The position numbers and the translations under genes are program-made. A model generated the notes under the pieces. That model searched no databases. It worked only from the letters and a program-made list of their open reading frames with translations, and was not told the origin of the DNA. Shown piece by piece: positions 42,001 through 50,900 of a DNA stretch of 64,000 bases. The stretch spans positions 868,001 through 932,000 of the forward strand of contig NW_027490091.1 in the NCBI RefSeq assembly GCF_050948175.1, read 5' to 3'. The stretch is from Xylocopa sonorina (Eukaryota > Arthropoda > Insecta > Hymenoptera > Apidae). Each line of letters starts with the position of its first letter. The first letter of the stretch is position 1.

Positions 42001-45000
42001 TTAACTATTGTTTGAGATCTTTTTGTTAAACAATTGCAAATAAACGAATTTTAATACTAGGTTGGAATTTTTTTCTTCAAACTATCGCATATACGATATT
42101 TAACTCTCGGTAGGAATTTTTTGGTCAAGCTACCATCAATGTTCAAATTTTAACTTTCGGTGGGCACTTTTTTCTTCAAACTACTGTCAATATTCATATT
42201 TTAACTATTGGTTGAAATCTTTTTGTCAACAATCGTCAATAGACGAATTTTAATACTAGGTTGGAATTTTTTCCTTCAAACTATCGCCTATATACGAAAT
42301 TTAACTCTCGCTGGGAATTTTTTGGTCAAGCTACCGTCAATGTACGAATTTTAACTCTCGGTGGGAACTTTTTTCTTCAAACTACTGTCAATACTCAAAT
42401 TTTAACTATTGTTTGAGATCTTTTTGTTAAACAATTGTAAATAAACGAATTTTAATACTAGGTTGGAATTTTTTTCTTCAAACTATCGCATATACGAAAT
42501 TTAACGCTCGGTAGGAATTTTTTGGTCAAGCTACCATCAATGTTCGAATTTTAACTCTCGGTGGGCACTTTTTTCTTCAAACTACTGTCAATATTCAGAT
42601 TTTATCTATTGGTTGAAATCTCTTTGTCAAACAATCGTCAATAAACGAATTTTCATACTAGGTTGGAATTTTTTTCTTCAAACTATTGCCTACATACGAA
42701 GTTCAACTCTCGGTGGGAATTTTTTGGTCAAACTACCGACAATGTACGAATTTTAACTCTCGGTGGGCACTTTTTTCTTCAAACTACTGTCAATATTCAA
42801 ATTTTATCTATTTGTTGATATCTTTTTGTCAAACATTCGTCAATAAACGAATTTTTGAACTAGGTTGTAACTTTTTTCATCAAATTATCGCCTACATACG
42901 AAATTCAACTCTCGGTGGGAATTTTTTGGTCAAACTACCGTCAATGTACGAATTTTAACTCTCGGTGGGAACTTTTTTCTTCAAACTACTGTCAATACTC
43001 AAATTTTAACTATTGTTTGAGATCTTTTTGTTAAACAATTGTAAATAAACGAATTTTAATACTGGGTTGGAATTTTTTTCTTCAAACTATCGCATATACG
43101 AAATTTAACGCTCGGTAGGAATTTTTTGGTCAAACTACCGTCAATGTACGAATTTTAACTCTCGGTGGGAACTTTTTTCTTCAAACTACTGTCAATACTC
43201 AAATTTTAACTATTGTTTGAGATCTTTTTGTTAAACAATTGTAAATAAACGAATTTTAATACTAGGTTGGAATTTTTTTCTTCAAACTATCGCATATACG
43301 AAATTTAACGCTCGGTAGGAATTTTTTGGTCAAGCTACCATCAATGTTCGAATTTTAACTCACGGTGGGCACTTTTTTCTTCAAACTACTGTCAATATTC
43401 AAATTTTATCTATTGGTTGATATCTTTTTGTCAAACATTCGTCAATAAACGAATTTTTAAACTAGGTTGTAACTTTTTTCATCAAATTATCGCCTACATA
43501 CGAAATTCAACTCTCGGTGGGAATTTTTTGGTCAAACTACCGTCAATGTACGAATTTTGACTCTCGGTGGGAACTTTTTTCTTCAAACTACTGTCAATAC
43601 TCAAATTTTAACTATTGTTTGAGATCTTTTTGTTAAACAATTGCAAATAAACGAATTTTAATACTAGGTTGGAATTTTTTTCTTCAAACTATCACATATA
43701 CGAAATTTAACTCTCGGCAGGAATTTTTTGGTCAAACTACCGTCAATGTACGAATTTTAACTCTCGGTGGGCACTTTTTTCTTCAAACTACTGTCAATAC
43801 TCAAATTTTATCTATTGGTTGATATTTTTTTGTCAAACATTCGTCGATAAACGAATTTTTAAACTAGGTTGTAACTTTTTTCATCAAATTATCGCCTACA
43901 TACGAAATTCAACTCTCGGTGGGAATTTTTTGGTCAAACTACCGTCAATGTACGAATTTTGACTCTCGGTGGGAACTTTTTTCTTCAAACTACTGTCAAT
44001 ACTCAAATTTTAACTATTGTTTGAGATCTTTTTGTTAAACAATTGCAAATAAACGAATTTTAATACTAGGTTGGAATTTTTTTCTTCAAACTATCACATA
44101 TACGAAATTTAACGCTTGGCAGGAATTTTTTGGTCAAACTACCGTCAATGTACGAATTTTAACTCTCGGTGGGAACTTTTTTCTTCAAACTACTGTCAAT
44201 ACTCAAATTTTAACTATTGTTTGAGATCTTTTTGTTAAACAATTGTAAATAAACGAATTTTAATACTAGGTTGGAATTTTTTCCTTCAAACTATCGCCTA
44301 TATACGAAATTCAACTCTCGGTGGGAATTTTTTGGTCAAACTACCGTCAATGTACGAATTTTGACTCTCGGTGGGAACTTTTTTCTTCAAACTACTGTCA
44401 ATACTCAAATTTTAACTATTGTTTGAGATCTTTTTGTTAAACAATTGCAAATAAACGAATTTTAATACTAGGTTGGAATTTTTTTCTTCAAACTATCGCA
44501 TATACGAAATTTAACTCTCGGCAGGAATTTTTTGGTCAAGCTACCATCAATGTTCGAATTTTAACTCTCGGTGGGCACTTTTTTCTTCAAACTACTGTCA
44601 ATATTCAGATTTTATCTATTGGTTGAAATCTCTTTGTCAAACAATCGTCAATAAACGAATTTTCATACTAGGTTGGAATTTTTTTCTTCAAACTATTGCC
44701 TACATACGAAGTTCAACTCTCGGTGGGAATTTTTTGGTCAAACTACCGACAATGTACGAATTTTAACTCTCGGTGGGCACTTTTTTCTTCAAACTACTGT
44801 CAATATTCAAATTTTATCTATTTGTTGATATCTTTTTGTCAAACATTCGTCAATAAACGAATTTTTGAACTAGGTTGTAACTTTTTTCATCAAATTATCG
44901 CCTACATACGAAATTCAACTCTCGGTGGGAATTTTTTGGTCAAACTACCGTCAATGTACGAATTTTAACTCTCGGTGGGAACTTTTTTCTTCAAACTACT

Positions 45001-45417
45001 GTCAATACTCAAATTTTAACTATTGTTTGAGATCTTTTTGTTAAACAATTGTAAATAAACGAATTTTAATACTAGGTTGGAATTTTTTCCTTCAAACTAT
45101 CGCCTATATACGAAATTCAACTCTCGGTGGGAATTTTTTGGTCAAACTACCGTCAATGTACGAATTTTGACTCTCGGTGGGAACTTTTTTCTTCAAACTA
45201 CTGTCAATACTCAAATTTTAACTATTGTTTGAGATCTTTTTGTTAAACAATTGTAAATTAACGAATTTTAATACTAGGTTGGAATTTTTTCCTTCAAACT
45301 ATCGCCTATATACGAAATTTAACTCTCGGTGGGAATTTTTTGGTCAAGCTACCGTCAATGTACGAATTTTAACTCTCGGTGGGCACTTTTTTCTTCAAAC
45401 TACTGTCAATATTCAAA
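33000..45417. repeat. HOR block 4: 5-, 6- and 16-monomer periods
   Basis: Near-identical trains start at 34869 and 36077 (1,208 bp, six monomers) and share private variants: AACTCTAGGT at 34911 and 36119, and GAATTATTTGG about 1,208 bp apart. A related train starts at 39295, a further 3,218 bp on (16 monomers), and keeps the TAACATTTTTC variant but not AACTCTAGGT. Nearer the transposon, trains at 41681 and 42686 are 1,005 bp apart (five monomers), with another at 44696. ACGATATTTAAC lies at 41089 and 42094, with the same 1,005-bp spacing. Edges are approximate. Confidence 0.7.
45415..45417. other. Left half (AAA) of the transposon target site
   Basis: The satellite reads CAATATTCAAA and then switches abruptly to the transposon end GGACCC. 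Together with TTT at 47941-47943 this reconstitutes AAATTT, a motif found at the end of B sub-repeats and of many D sub-repeats. No host bases are duplicated on the two sides. Confidence 0.85.
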
Positions 45418-46046
45418 GGACCCTATTCAAAAACCATATGTTTTCGCCCCCAATCGATTTTGTTTAAACTTTGCATATTTGTAGATCTATATGTGTCTCA
45501 TCAATTGCCAGAGTCTCTATCTGTCGGGCCTTTTAATAAGGGAGGGGGAGGGGGTCAAATTACGCATTTGGCGAAAGCTTTCGGGGGCTATAACTTTTGA
45601 TTAAAAAAAGATATCGACTTGAGTTTGGCGTCAAAAAATCACAAAAAAATTAAGCTTTCGAATGCTATATAATTTTTTCTCTTTTCGGAATTTTTAAGTC
45701 ACATTTTATGCTTTTTTCTAGTTTTCGGGTTAGTGAAAAATTGCGAAAAATTGCTATTCCCAAAATAGGTATCCCTAGATTTTAACAAAAAACTCAGTAT
45801 AGGAAGCTCATTTTATGCTCTTTAAGTGGTATAAATCTTACCCTGGGGAAACTTTTTGTTTAAAAGTTATAACATAATATTCGTGTCGATGCGCAAGCTG
45901 TGGACGCGAAATTCGAGCAAAACAAATGCTTTTCTTAACATATTGTGACTTATTATTAAAATTATTATCATCGGAGATTGAGATTATTATTGTACTAGAA
46001 AGAATTCGTTTTTAAAAATACTTTTTAATTTAATGTTACTTACATT
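45418..46046 (+). repeat. Left terminal inverted repeat (629 bp)
   Basis: This pairs with 47312-47940 in reverse complement over its full length with no gap and four mismatches that I could find. Two are near 45558 and 45583 (CAAATTACGC versus CAAAGTACGC, CGGGGGC versus CGGAGGC). Two are close to 46000 (CTAGAAAGAATTCG versus CTAGGAAGAATTTG). Homology ends at TTACTTACATT. The repeat contains a G-rich tract and a TATATAA near 45666 that might serve a promoter, but nothing proves it. The open frames that cross from satellite into this repeat (45225-45467 and 45379-45600) start at TTG or GTG and are not convincing genes. Confidence 0.95.
45540..45554 (+). other. G-rich tract in the transposon terminal repeat
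   Basis: Runs of 3, 5 and 5 G are separated by single A. A further GGG lies upstream at 45526-45528, giving four G-runs with one 11-base loop. The complementary C-tract lies at 47804-47818 in the right repeat. A G-quadruplex is possible in principle. It stands out in an otherwise A/T-rich window. Confidence 0.5.
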
Positions 46047-46237
46047 TTTTAAATAATATTACACGGGACAAAATTAAAAGACAAACTTCGGCAATTTCTC
46101 GTCGCATAAATAATATTAATGAAGATGATGATGCAATAATCACCATATGGGATGGTACTTATGTTTATTTGCATAAAAGGACGAATTATCGCTTCCAAAG
46201 AGTGACGTATAGTGGTAAAAAAAAAAGAACTTTTTAA
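46034..46237 (+). pseudogene. Transposase, upstream fragment carrying the first catalytic Asp (frameshifted)
   Basis: This frame is open from the TAA at 46031-46033 to a TAA at 46235-46237 and has no in-frame ATG. It contains ITIWDGTYVYLHK, in which the Asp at 46151-46153 matches the first catalytic residue of IS5/PIF/ISL2EU-type DDE transposases (D-G-T-Y pattern). NYRFQRVTYSGKKK then leads towards the conserved K-P-M that opens the downstream ORF. The two parts are in different frames. The break lies at an A10 run (46217-46226), where one more A would join them. The frame starts at the inner edge of the left terminal repeat, so the DNA-binding N-terminal region expected for this family is missing. 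A sequencing error in the homopolymer cannot be excluded. Confidence 0.75.
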
Positions 46238-46242
46238 AACCG

Positions 46243-47274
46243 ATGGTGGCAGTAACTACGAATGGTTATATATTGGATGTTTTTGGTCCAAATAAATTGT
46301 GGGCAGCAACAGTATCTGATGCAGATATCTTTAGATTTATTATGAATACCGATTGGTTTAAGAACTTTTTCAAACCTGGTGATATCTTCATTCTTGACAG
46401 AGGCTTTTCCTACGTAAAAAATGAAATACTACAAAATAATTACAAAGTCGTCATTCCTGCCCTGCTAAAAAAAGGAGTTAAACAACTATCAACCTCTGAA
46501 GCAAACGAAAGTCGAGTATGCACCAAACAAAGATGGGTAGTAGAAAGTGTAAATAGCTCACTTAAAAGATTTAAATATTTCAAAACAGCTATAGCTTCAG
46601 AATGTGTCCCAAAATTGTTTGAAGATTTTAAAATTGCAAGTGCTCTTCACAACGCATACTTTAAACGAATATATAGTGATAATGATGATCCAGAAGTGGC
46701 TTCAACTTTATTAAAAGACCTAAATAAACCAAATATAATGCAGCAAATTGTAGAATGCGAAGGTCTTGTAAAAAAAATAAAAAACTTTGAAAACATGACA
46801 TTAGAACATTATGAAAACTTCCTAGCCTGGACATTAAAGTGCCTAAAATCGTTCACGGAATCATATCAATTATCACTTGCAAAGTCGTATATAGCGGATC
46901 ACTTGCTTTCTGGAAAGTACCAATTTTTTATCAGCAAGGTAAGCTATCTTCCAGACTTCAGCAAATATGGATTGGATATTCAGACACCATTGTTCATAAA
47001 AGCTAAATTGCAATCACGACACTGTGATCAGAAGCTTTATTCGATATTCACTTTAATTGATATCGCACAGCCCACAATTACGTCTGTCAGAAGTTATTAC
47101 TGCCAGTGTAGAAACGGAGCGAGGACTGTTGGTTGCTGTGCTCATGTGTTAGCAATAATATGGTACCTGGGATTTGGACGATACAGTGATCTATCAGCAC
47201 CAGCTAATTTTTTAAACATACATTTTCTTCATATAAGACCAACATCGGAAGATACAGAAGATGAAGATGAATAA
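46243..47274 (+). CDS. DDE transposase C-terminal two-thirds with SWIM zinc finger (343 codons, gene broken upstream)
   Basis: This is the only ATG-started long ORF in the window and the only one with non-repetitive composition. Residues 1-16 (GYILDVFGP region) continue the DDE core. FILDRGF places the second catalytic Asp at residue 52, and QRWVVESVNSSLKRFK places the Glu at 101, with 48 residues between them. The first Asp lies in the separate upstream fragment, so this ORF alone cannot form the full active site. Residues about 105-280 are helical-looking and lysine-rich. Residues 287-301 contain C-x-C...C-x-H (C287, C289, C299, H301), a SWIM-type zinc finger expected to bind DNA or protein. 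The C-terminus is acidic (EDTEDEDE). The ATG is probably internal to the original gene. An ATTAAA at 47324-47329, 50 bp after the stop, could be a polyadenylation signal. Role: cutting and joining transposon ends in the nucleus, if it were intact. Confidence 0.85.
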   Translation: MVAVTTNGYILDVFGPNKLWAATVSDADIFRFIMNTDWFKNFFKPGDIFILDRGFSYVKNEILQNNYKVVIPALLKKGVKQLSTSEANESRVCTKQRWVVESVNSSLKRFKYFKTAIASECVPKLFEDFKIASALHNAYFKRIYSDNDDPEVASTLLKDLNKPNIMQQIVECEGLVKKIKNFENMTLEHYENFLAWTLKCLKSFTESYQLSLAKSYIADHLLSGKYQFFISKVSYLPDFSKYGLDIQTPLFIKAKLQSRHCDQKLYSIFTLIDIAQPTITSVRSYYCQCRNGARTVGCCAHVLAIIWYLGFGRYSDLSAPANFLNIHFLHIRPTSEDTEDEDE

Positions 47275-47311
47275 CATACAAAAGAAAAAGGACATCTAGA
47301 AAAAGAGGAAT

Positions 47312-47940
47312 AATGTAAGTAACATTAAATTAAAAAGTATTTTTAAAAACAAATTCTTCCTAGTACAATAATAATCTCAATCTCCGATGATAATAATTTT
47401 AATAATAAGTCACAATATGTTAAGAAAAGCATTTGTTTTGCTCGAATTTCGCGTCCACAGCTTGCGCATCGACACGAATATTATGTTATAACTTTTAAAC
47501 AAAAAGTTTCCCCAGGGTAAGATTTATACCACTTAAAGAGCATAAAATGAGCTTCCTATACTGAGTTTTTTGTTAAAATCTAGGGATACCTATTTTGGGA
47601 ATAGCAATTTTTCGCAATTTTTCACTAACCCGAAAACTAGAAAAAAGCATAAAATGTGACTTAAAAATTCCGAAAAGAGAAAAAATTATATAGCATTCGA
47701 AAGCTTAATTTTTTTGTGATTTTTTGACGCCAAACTCAAGTCGATATCTTTTTTTAATCAAAAGTTATAGCCTCCGAAAGCTTTCGCCAAATGCGTACTT
47801 TGACCCCCTCCCCCTCCCTTATTAAAAGGCCCGACAGATAGAGACTCTGGCAATTGATGAGACACATATAGATCTACAAATATGCAAAGTTTAAACAAAA
47901 TCGATTGGGGGCGAAAACATATGGTTTTTGAATAGGGTCC
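47312..47940 (-). repeat. Right terminal inverted repeat (629 bp)
   Basis: This is the reverse complement of 45418-46046 with four substitutions and no length change. It starts about 37 bp after the transposase stop codon and ends in GGGTCC at the satellite junction. The repeats make up half of the element, far more than the short terminal repeats typical of many cut-and-paste transposons. Their near-identity suggests a young copy, or correction of one end by the other. Confidence 0.95.
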
Positions 47941-47943
47941 TTT
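47941..47943. other. Right half (TTT) of the transposon target site
   Basis: TTTATCTATTGG follows the transposon end directly. Ordinary satellite copies read AAATTTTATC here, with four T. The occupied site adds up to AAA plus TTT, one T short. Either the pre-insertion site had three T, or one T was lost at or after insertion. Confidence 0.8.
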
Positions 47944-50900
47944 ATCTATTGGTTGATATCTTTTTGTTAAACATTCGTCAGTAAACGAATTTTTAAACTA
48001 GGTTGTAACTTTCTTCATCAAATTATCGCCTACATACGAAATTCAACTCTCGGTGGGAATTTTTTGGTCAAGCTACCGTCAATGTACGAATTTTGACTCT
48101 CGGTGGGAACTTTTTTCTTCAAACTACTGTCAATACTCAAATTTTAACTATTGTTTGAGATCTTTTTGTTAAACAATTGTAAATAAACGAATTTTAATAC
48201 TAGGTTGGAATTTTTTTCTTCAAACTATCGCATATACGAAATTTAACGCTCGGTAGGAATTTTTTGGTCAAGCTACCATCAATGTTCGAATTTTAACTCT
48301 CGGTGGGCACTTTTTTCTTCAAACTACTGTCAATATTCAGATTTTATCTATTGGTTGAAATCTCTTTGTCAAACAATCGTCAATAAACGAATTTTCATAC
48401 TAGGTTGGAATTTTTTTCTTCAAACTATTGCCTACATACGAAGTTCAACTCTCGGTGGGAATTTTTTGGTCAAACTACCGACAATGTACGAATTTTAACT
48501 CTCGGTGGGCACTTTTTTCTTCAAACTACTGTCAATATTCAAATTTTATCTATTTGTTGATATCTTTTTGTCAAACATTCGTCAATAAACGAATTTTTGA
48601 ACTAGGTTGTAACTTTTTTCATCAAATTATCGCCTACATACGAAATTCAACTCTCGGTGGGAATTTTTTGGTCAAACTACCGTCAATGTACGAATTTTAA
48701 CTCTCGGTGGGCACTTTTTTCTTCAAACTACTGTCAATATTCAGATTTTATCTATTGGTTGAAATCTTTTTGTCAAACAATCGTCAATAAACGAATTTTC
48801 ATACTAGGTTGGAATTTTTTTCTTCAAACTATTGCCTACATACGAAGTTCAACTCTCGGTGGGAATTTTTTGGTCAAGCTACCGTCAATGTACGAATTTT
48901 AACTCTCGGTGGGAACTTTTTTCTTCAAACTACTGTCAATACTCAAATTTTAACTATTGTTTGAGATCTTTTTGTTAAACAATTGTAAATAAACGAATTT
49001 TAATACTAGGTTGGAATTTTTTTCTTCAAACTATCGCATATACGAAATTTAACGCTCGGTAGGAATTTTTTGGTCAAGCTACCATCAATGTTCGAATTTT
49101 AACTCTCGGTGGGCACTTTTTTCTTCAAACTACTGTCAATATTCAGATTTTATCTATTGGTTGAAATCTCTTTGTCAAACAATCGTCAATAAACGAATTT
49201 TCATACTAGGTTGGAATTTTTTTCTTCAAACTATTGCCTACATACGAAGTTCAACTCTCGGTGGGAATTTTTTGGTCAAACTACCGACAATGTACGAATT
49301 TTAACTCTCGGTGGGCACTTTTTTCTTCAAACTACTGTCAATATTCAAATTTTATCTATTTGTTGATATCTTTTTGTCAAACATTCGTCAATAAACGAAT
49401 TTTTGAACTAGGTTGTAACTTTTTTCATCAAATTATCGCCTACATACGAAATTCAACTCTCGGTGGGAATTTTTTGGTCAAACTACCGTCAATGTACGAA
49501 TTTTAACTCTCGGTGGGAACTTTTTTCTTCAAACTACTGTCAATACTCAAATTTTAACTATTGTTTGAGATCTTTTTGTTAAACAATTGCAAATAAACGA
49601 ATTTTAATACTAGGTTGGAATTTTTTTCTTCAAACTATCGCATATACGATATTTAACTCTCGGTAGGAATTTTTTGGTCAAGCTACCATCAATGTTCAAA
49701 TTTTAACTTTCGGTGGGCACTTTTTTCTTCAAACTACTGTCAATATTCATATTTTAACTATTGGTTGAAATCTTTTTGTCAACAATCGTCAATAGACGAA
49801 TTTTAATACTAGGTTGGAATTTTTTCCTTCAAACTATCGCCTATATACGAAATTTAACTCTCGGTGGGAATTTTTTGGTCAAGCTACCGTCAATGTACGA
49901 ATTTTAACTCTCGGTGGGAACTTTTTTCTTCAAACTACTGTCAATACTCAAATTTTAACTATTGTTTGAGATCTTTTTGTTAAACAATTGTAAATAAACG
50001 AATTTTAATACTAGGTTGGAATTTTTTTCTTCAAACTATCGCATATACGAAATTTAACGCTCGGTAGGAATTTTTTGGTCAAGCTACCATCAATGTTCGA
50101 ATTTTAACTCTCGGTGGGCACTTTTTTCTTCAAACTACTGTCAATATTCAGATTTTATCTATTGGTTGAAATCTCTTTGTCAAACAATCGTCAATAAACG
50201 AATTTTCATACTAGGTTGGAATTTTTTTCTTCAAACTATTGCCTACATACGAAGTTCAACTCTCGGTGGGAATTTTTTGGTCAAACTACCGACAATGTAC
50301 GAATTTTAACTCTCGGTGGGCACTTTTTTCTTCAAACTACTGTCAATATTCAAATTTTATCTATTTGTTGATATCTTTTTGTCAAACATTCGTCAATAAA
50401 CGAATTTTTGAACTAGGTTGTAACTTTTTTCATCAAATTATCGCCTACATACGAAATTCAACTCTCGGTGGGAATTTTTTGGTCAAACTACCGTCAATGT
50501 ACGAATTTTAACTCTCGGTGGGAACTTTTTTCTTCAAACTACTGTCAATACTCAAATTTTAACTATTGTTTGAGATCTTTTTGTTAAACAATTGCAAATA
50601 AACGAATTTTAATACTAGGTTGGAATTTTTTTCTTCAAACTATCGCATATACGATATTTAACTCTCGGTAGGAATTTTTTGGTCAAGCTACCATCAATGT
50701 TCAAATTTTAACTTTCGGTGGGCACTTTTTTCTTCAAACTACTGTCAATATTCATATTTTAACTATTGGTTGAAATCTTTTTGTCAACAATCGTCAATAG
50801 ACGAATTTTAATACTAGGTTGGAATTTTTTCCTTCAAACTATCGCCTATATACGAAATTTAACTCTCGGTGGGAATTTTTTGGTCAAGCTACCGTCAATG

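Larger units (their letters stand above)
1..45417. repeat. Satellite array, left part (about 226 monomers of ~201 bp)
   Basis: This is a continuous head-to-tail array of a T-rich ~201-bp monomer, starting and ending inside monomers. The recurring landmark CTCGGTGGGAATTTTTTGG appears at intervals of about 201 bp, and all copies are on the plus strand. Monomers differ by a limited set of recurrent substitutions, for example GGTAGG or GGCAGG for GGTGGG, ACGAT for ACGAA, and CAGTAA for CAATAA. These variants serve as markers for higher-order repeats. Open frames of 60-101 codons recur in register with the repeat but start at GTG or TTG, and nothing suggests they are translated. I see no gene, RNA gene or foreign insertion in this stretch. 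The array runs uninterrupted to the transposon at 45418. Confidence 0.97.
45418..47940 (+). mobile_element. Spy-like cut-and-paste DNA transposon (PIF/Harbinger-ISL2EU-Spy group), defective copy
   Basis: The element is 2,523 bp, begins GGACCCTATTC and ends GAATAGGGTCC. It has 629-bp terminal inverted repeats and an internal region of 1,265 bp with a broken DDE transposase. It sits between AAA and TTT without a target-site duplication. The Spy group is known to insert exactly between AAA and TTT without duplication and to carry IS5/ISL2EU/PIF-related transposases, so Spy is the best-fitting assignment. ISL2EU (2-bp duplication), PIF/Harbinger (3-bp, usually TWA) and MULE (8-11-bp) do not fit the flanks. 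The transposase is frameshifted and lacks its N-terminal part, so this copy could probably move only with enzyme supplied in trans. No second copy is seen in the window. Confidence 0.82.

Noticed and set aside
1..45417. CRISPR array
   Set aside because: The repeats are contiguous monomers and their sub-repeats, with no unique spacers and no cas genes.
45225..45600. Two open frames crossing from satellite into the transposon left end
   Set aside because: They start at TTG and GTG in satellite sequence and merely read through into the terminal repeat. They have no recognisable motif.
47275..47311. Read-through extension of the transposase after its stop
   Set aside because: The frame stays open for only about twelve codons before another TAA. 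The acidic tail already looks like a natural end.
47312..47330. GTAAGT near 47315 as a splice donor for a longer transposase transcript
   Set aside because: The transposase frame has already ended at 47274, with further in-frame stops after it. There is no matching acceptor with coding sequence downstream within the element.
45418..47940. MULE element, suggested by the SWIM finger and long terminal repeats
   Set aside because: The flanks show no 8-11-bp duplication, and the DDE context (DGTY, LDRGF, VVESVNSSLKRF) looks IS5/PIF-like.
45418..47940. PIF/Harbinger or ISL2EU element
   Set aside because: The transposase core is related, but the expected 3-bp (TWA) or 2-bp duplication is absent and no second accessory gene is present. 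The AAA/TTT placement fits Spy better.
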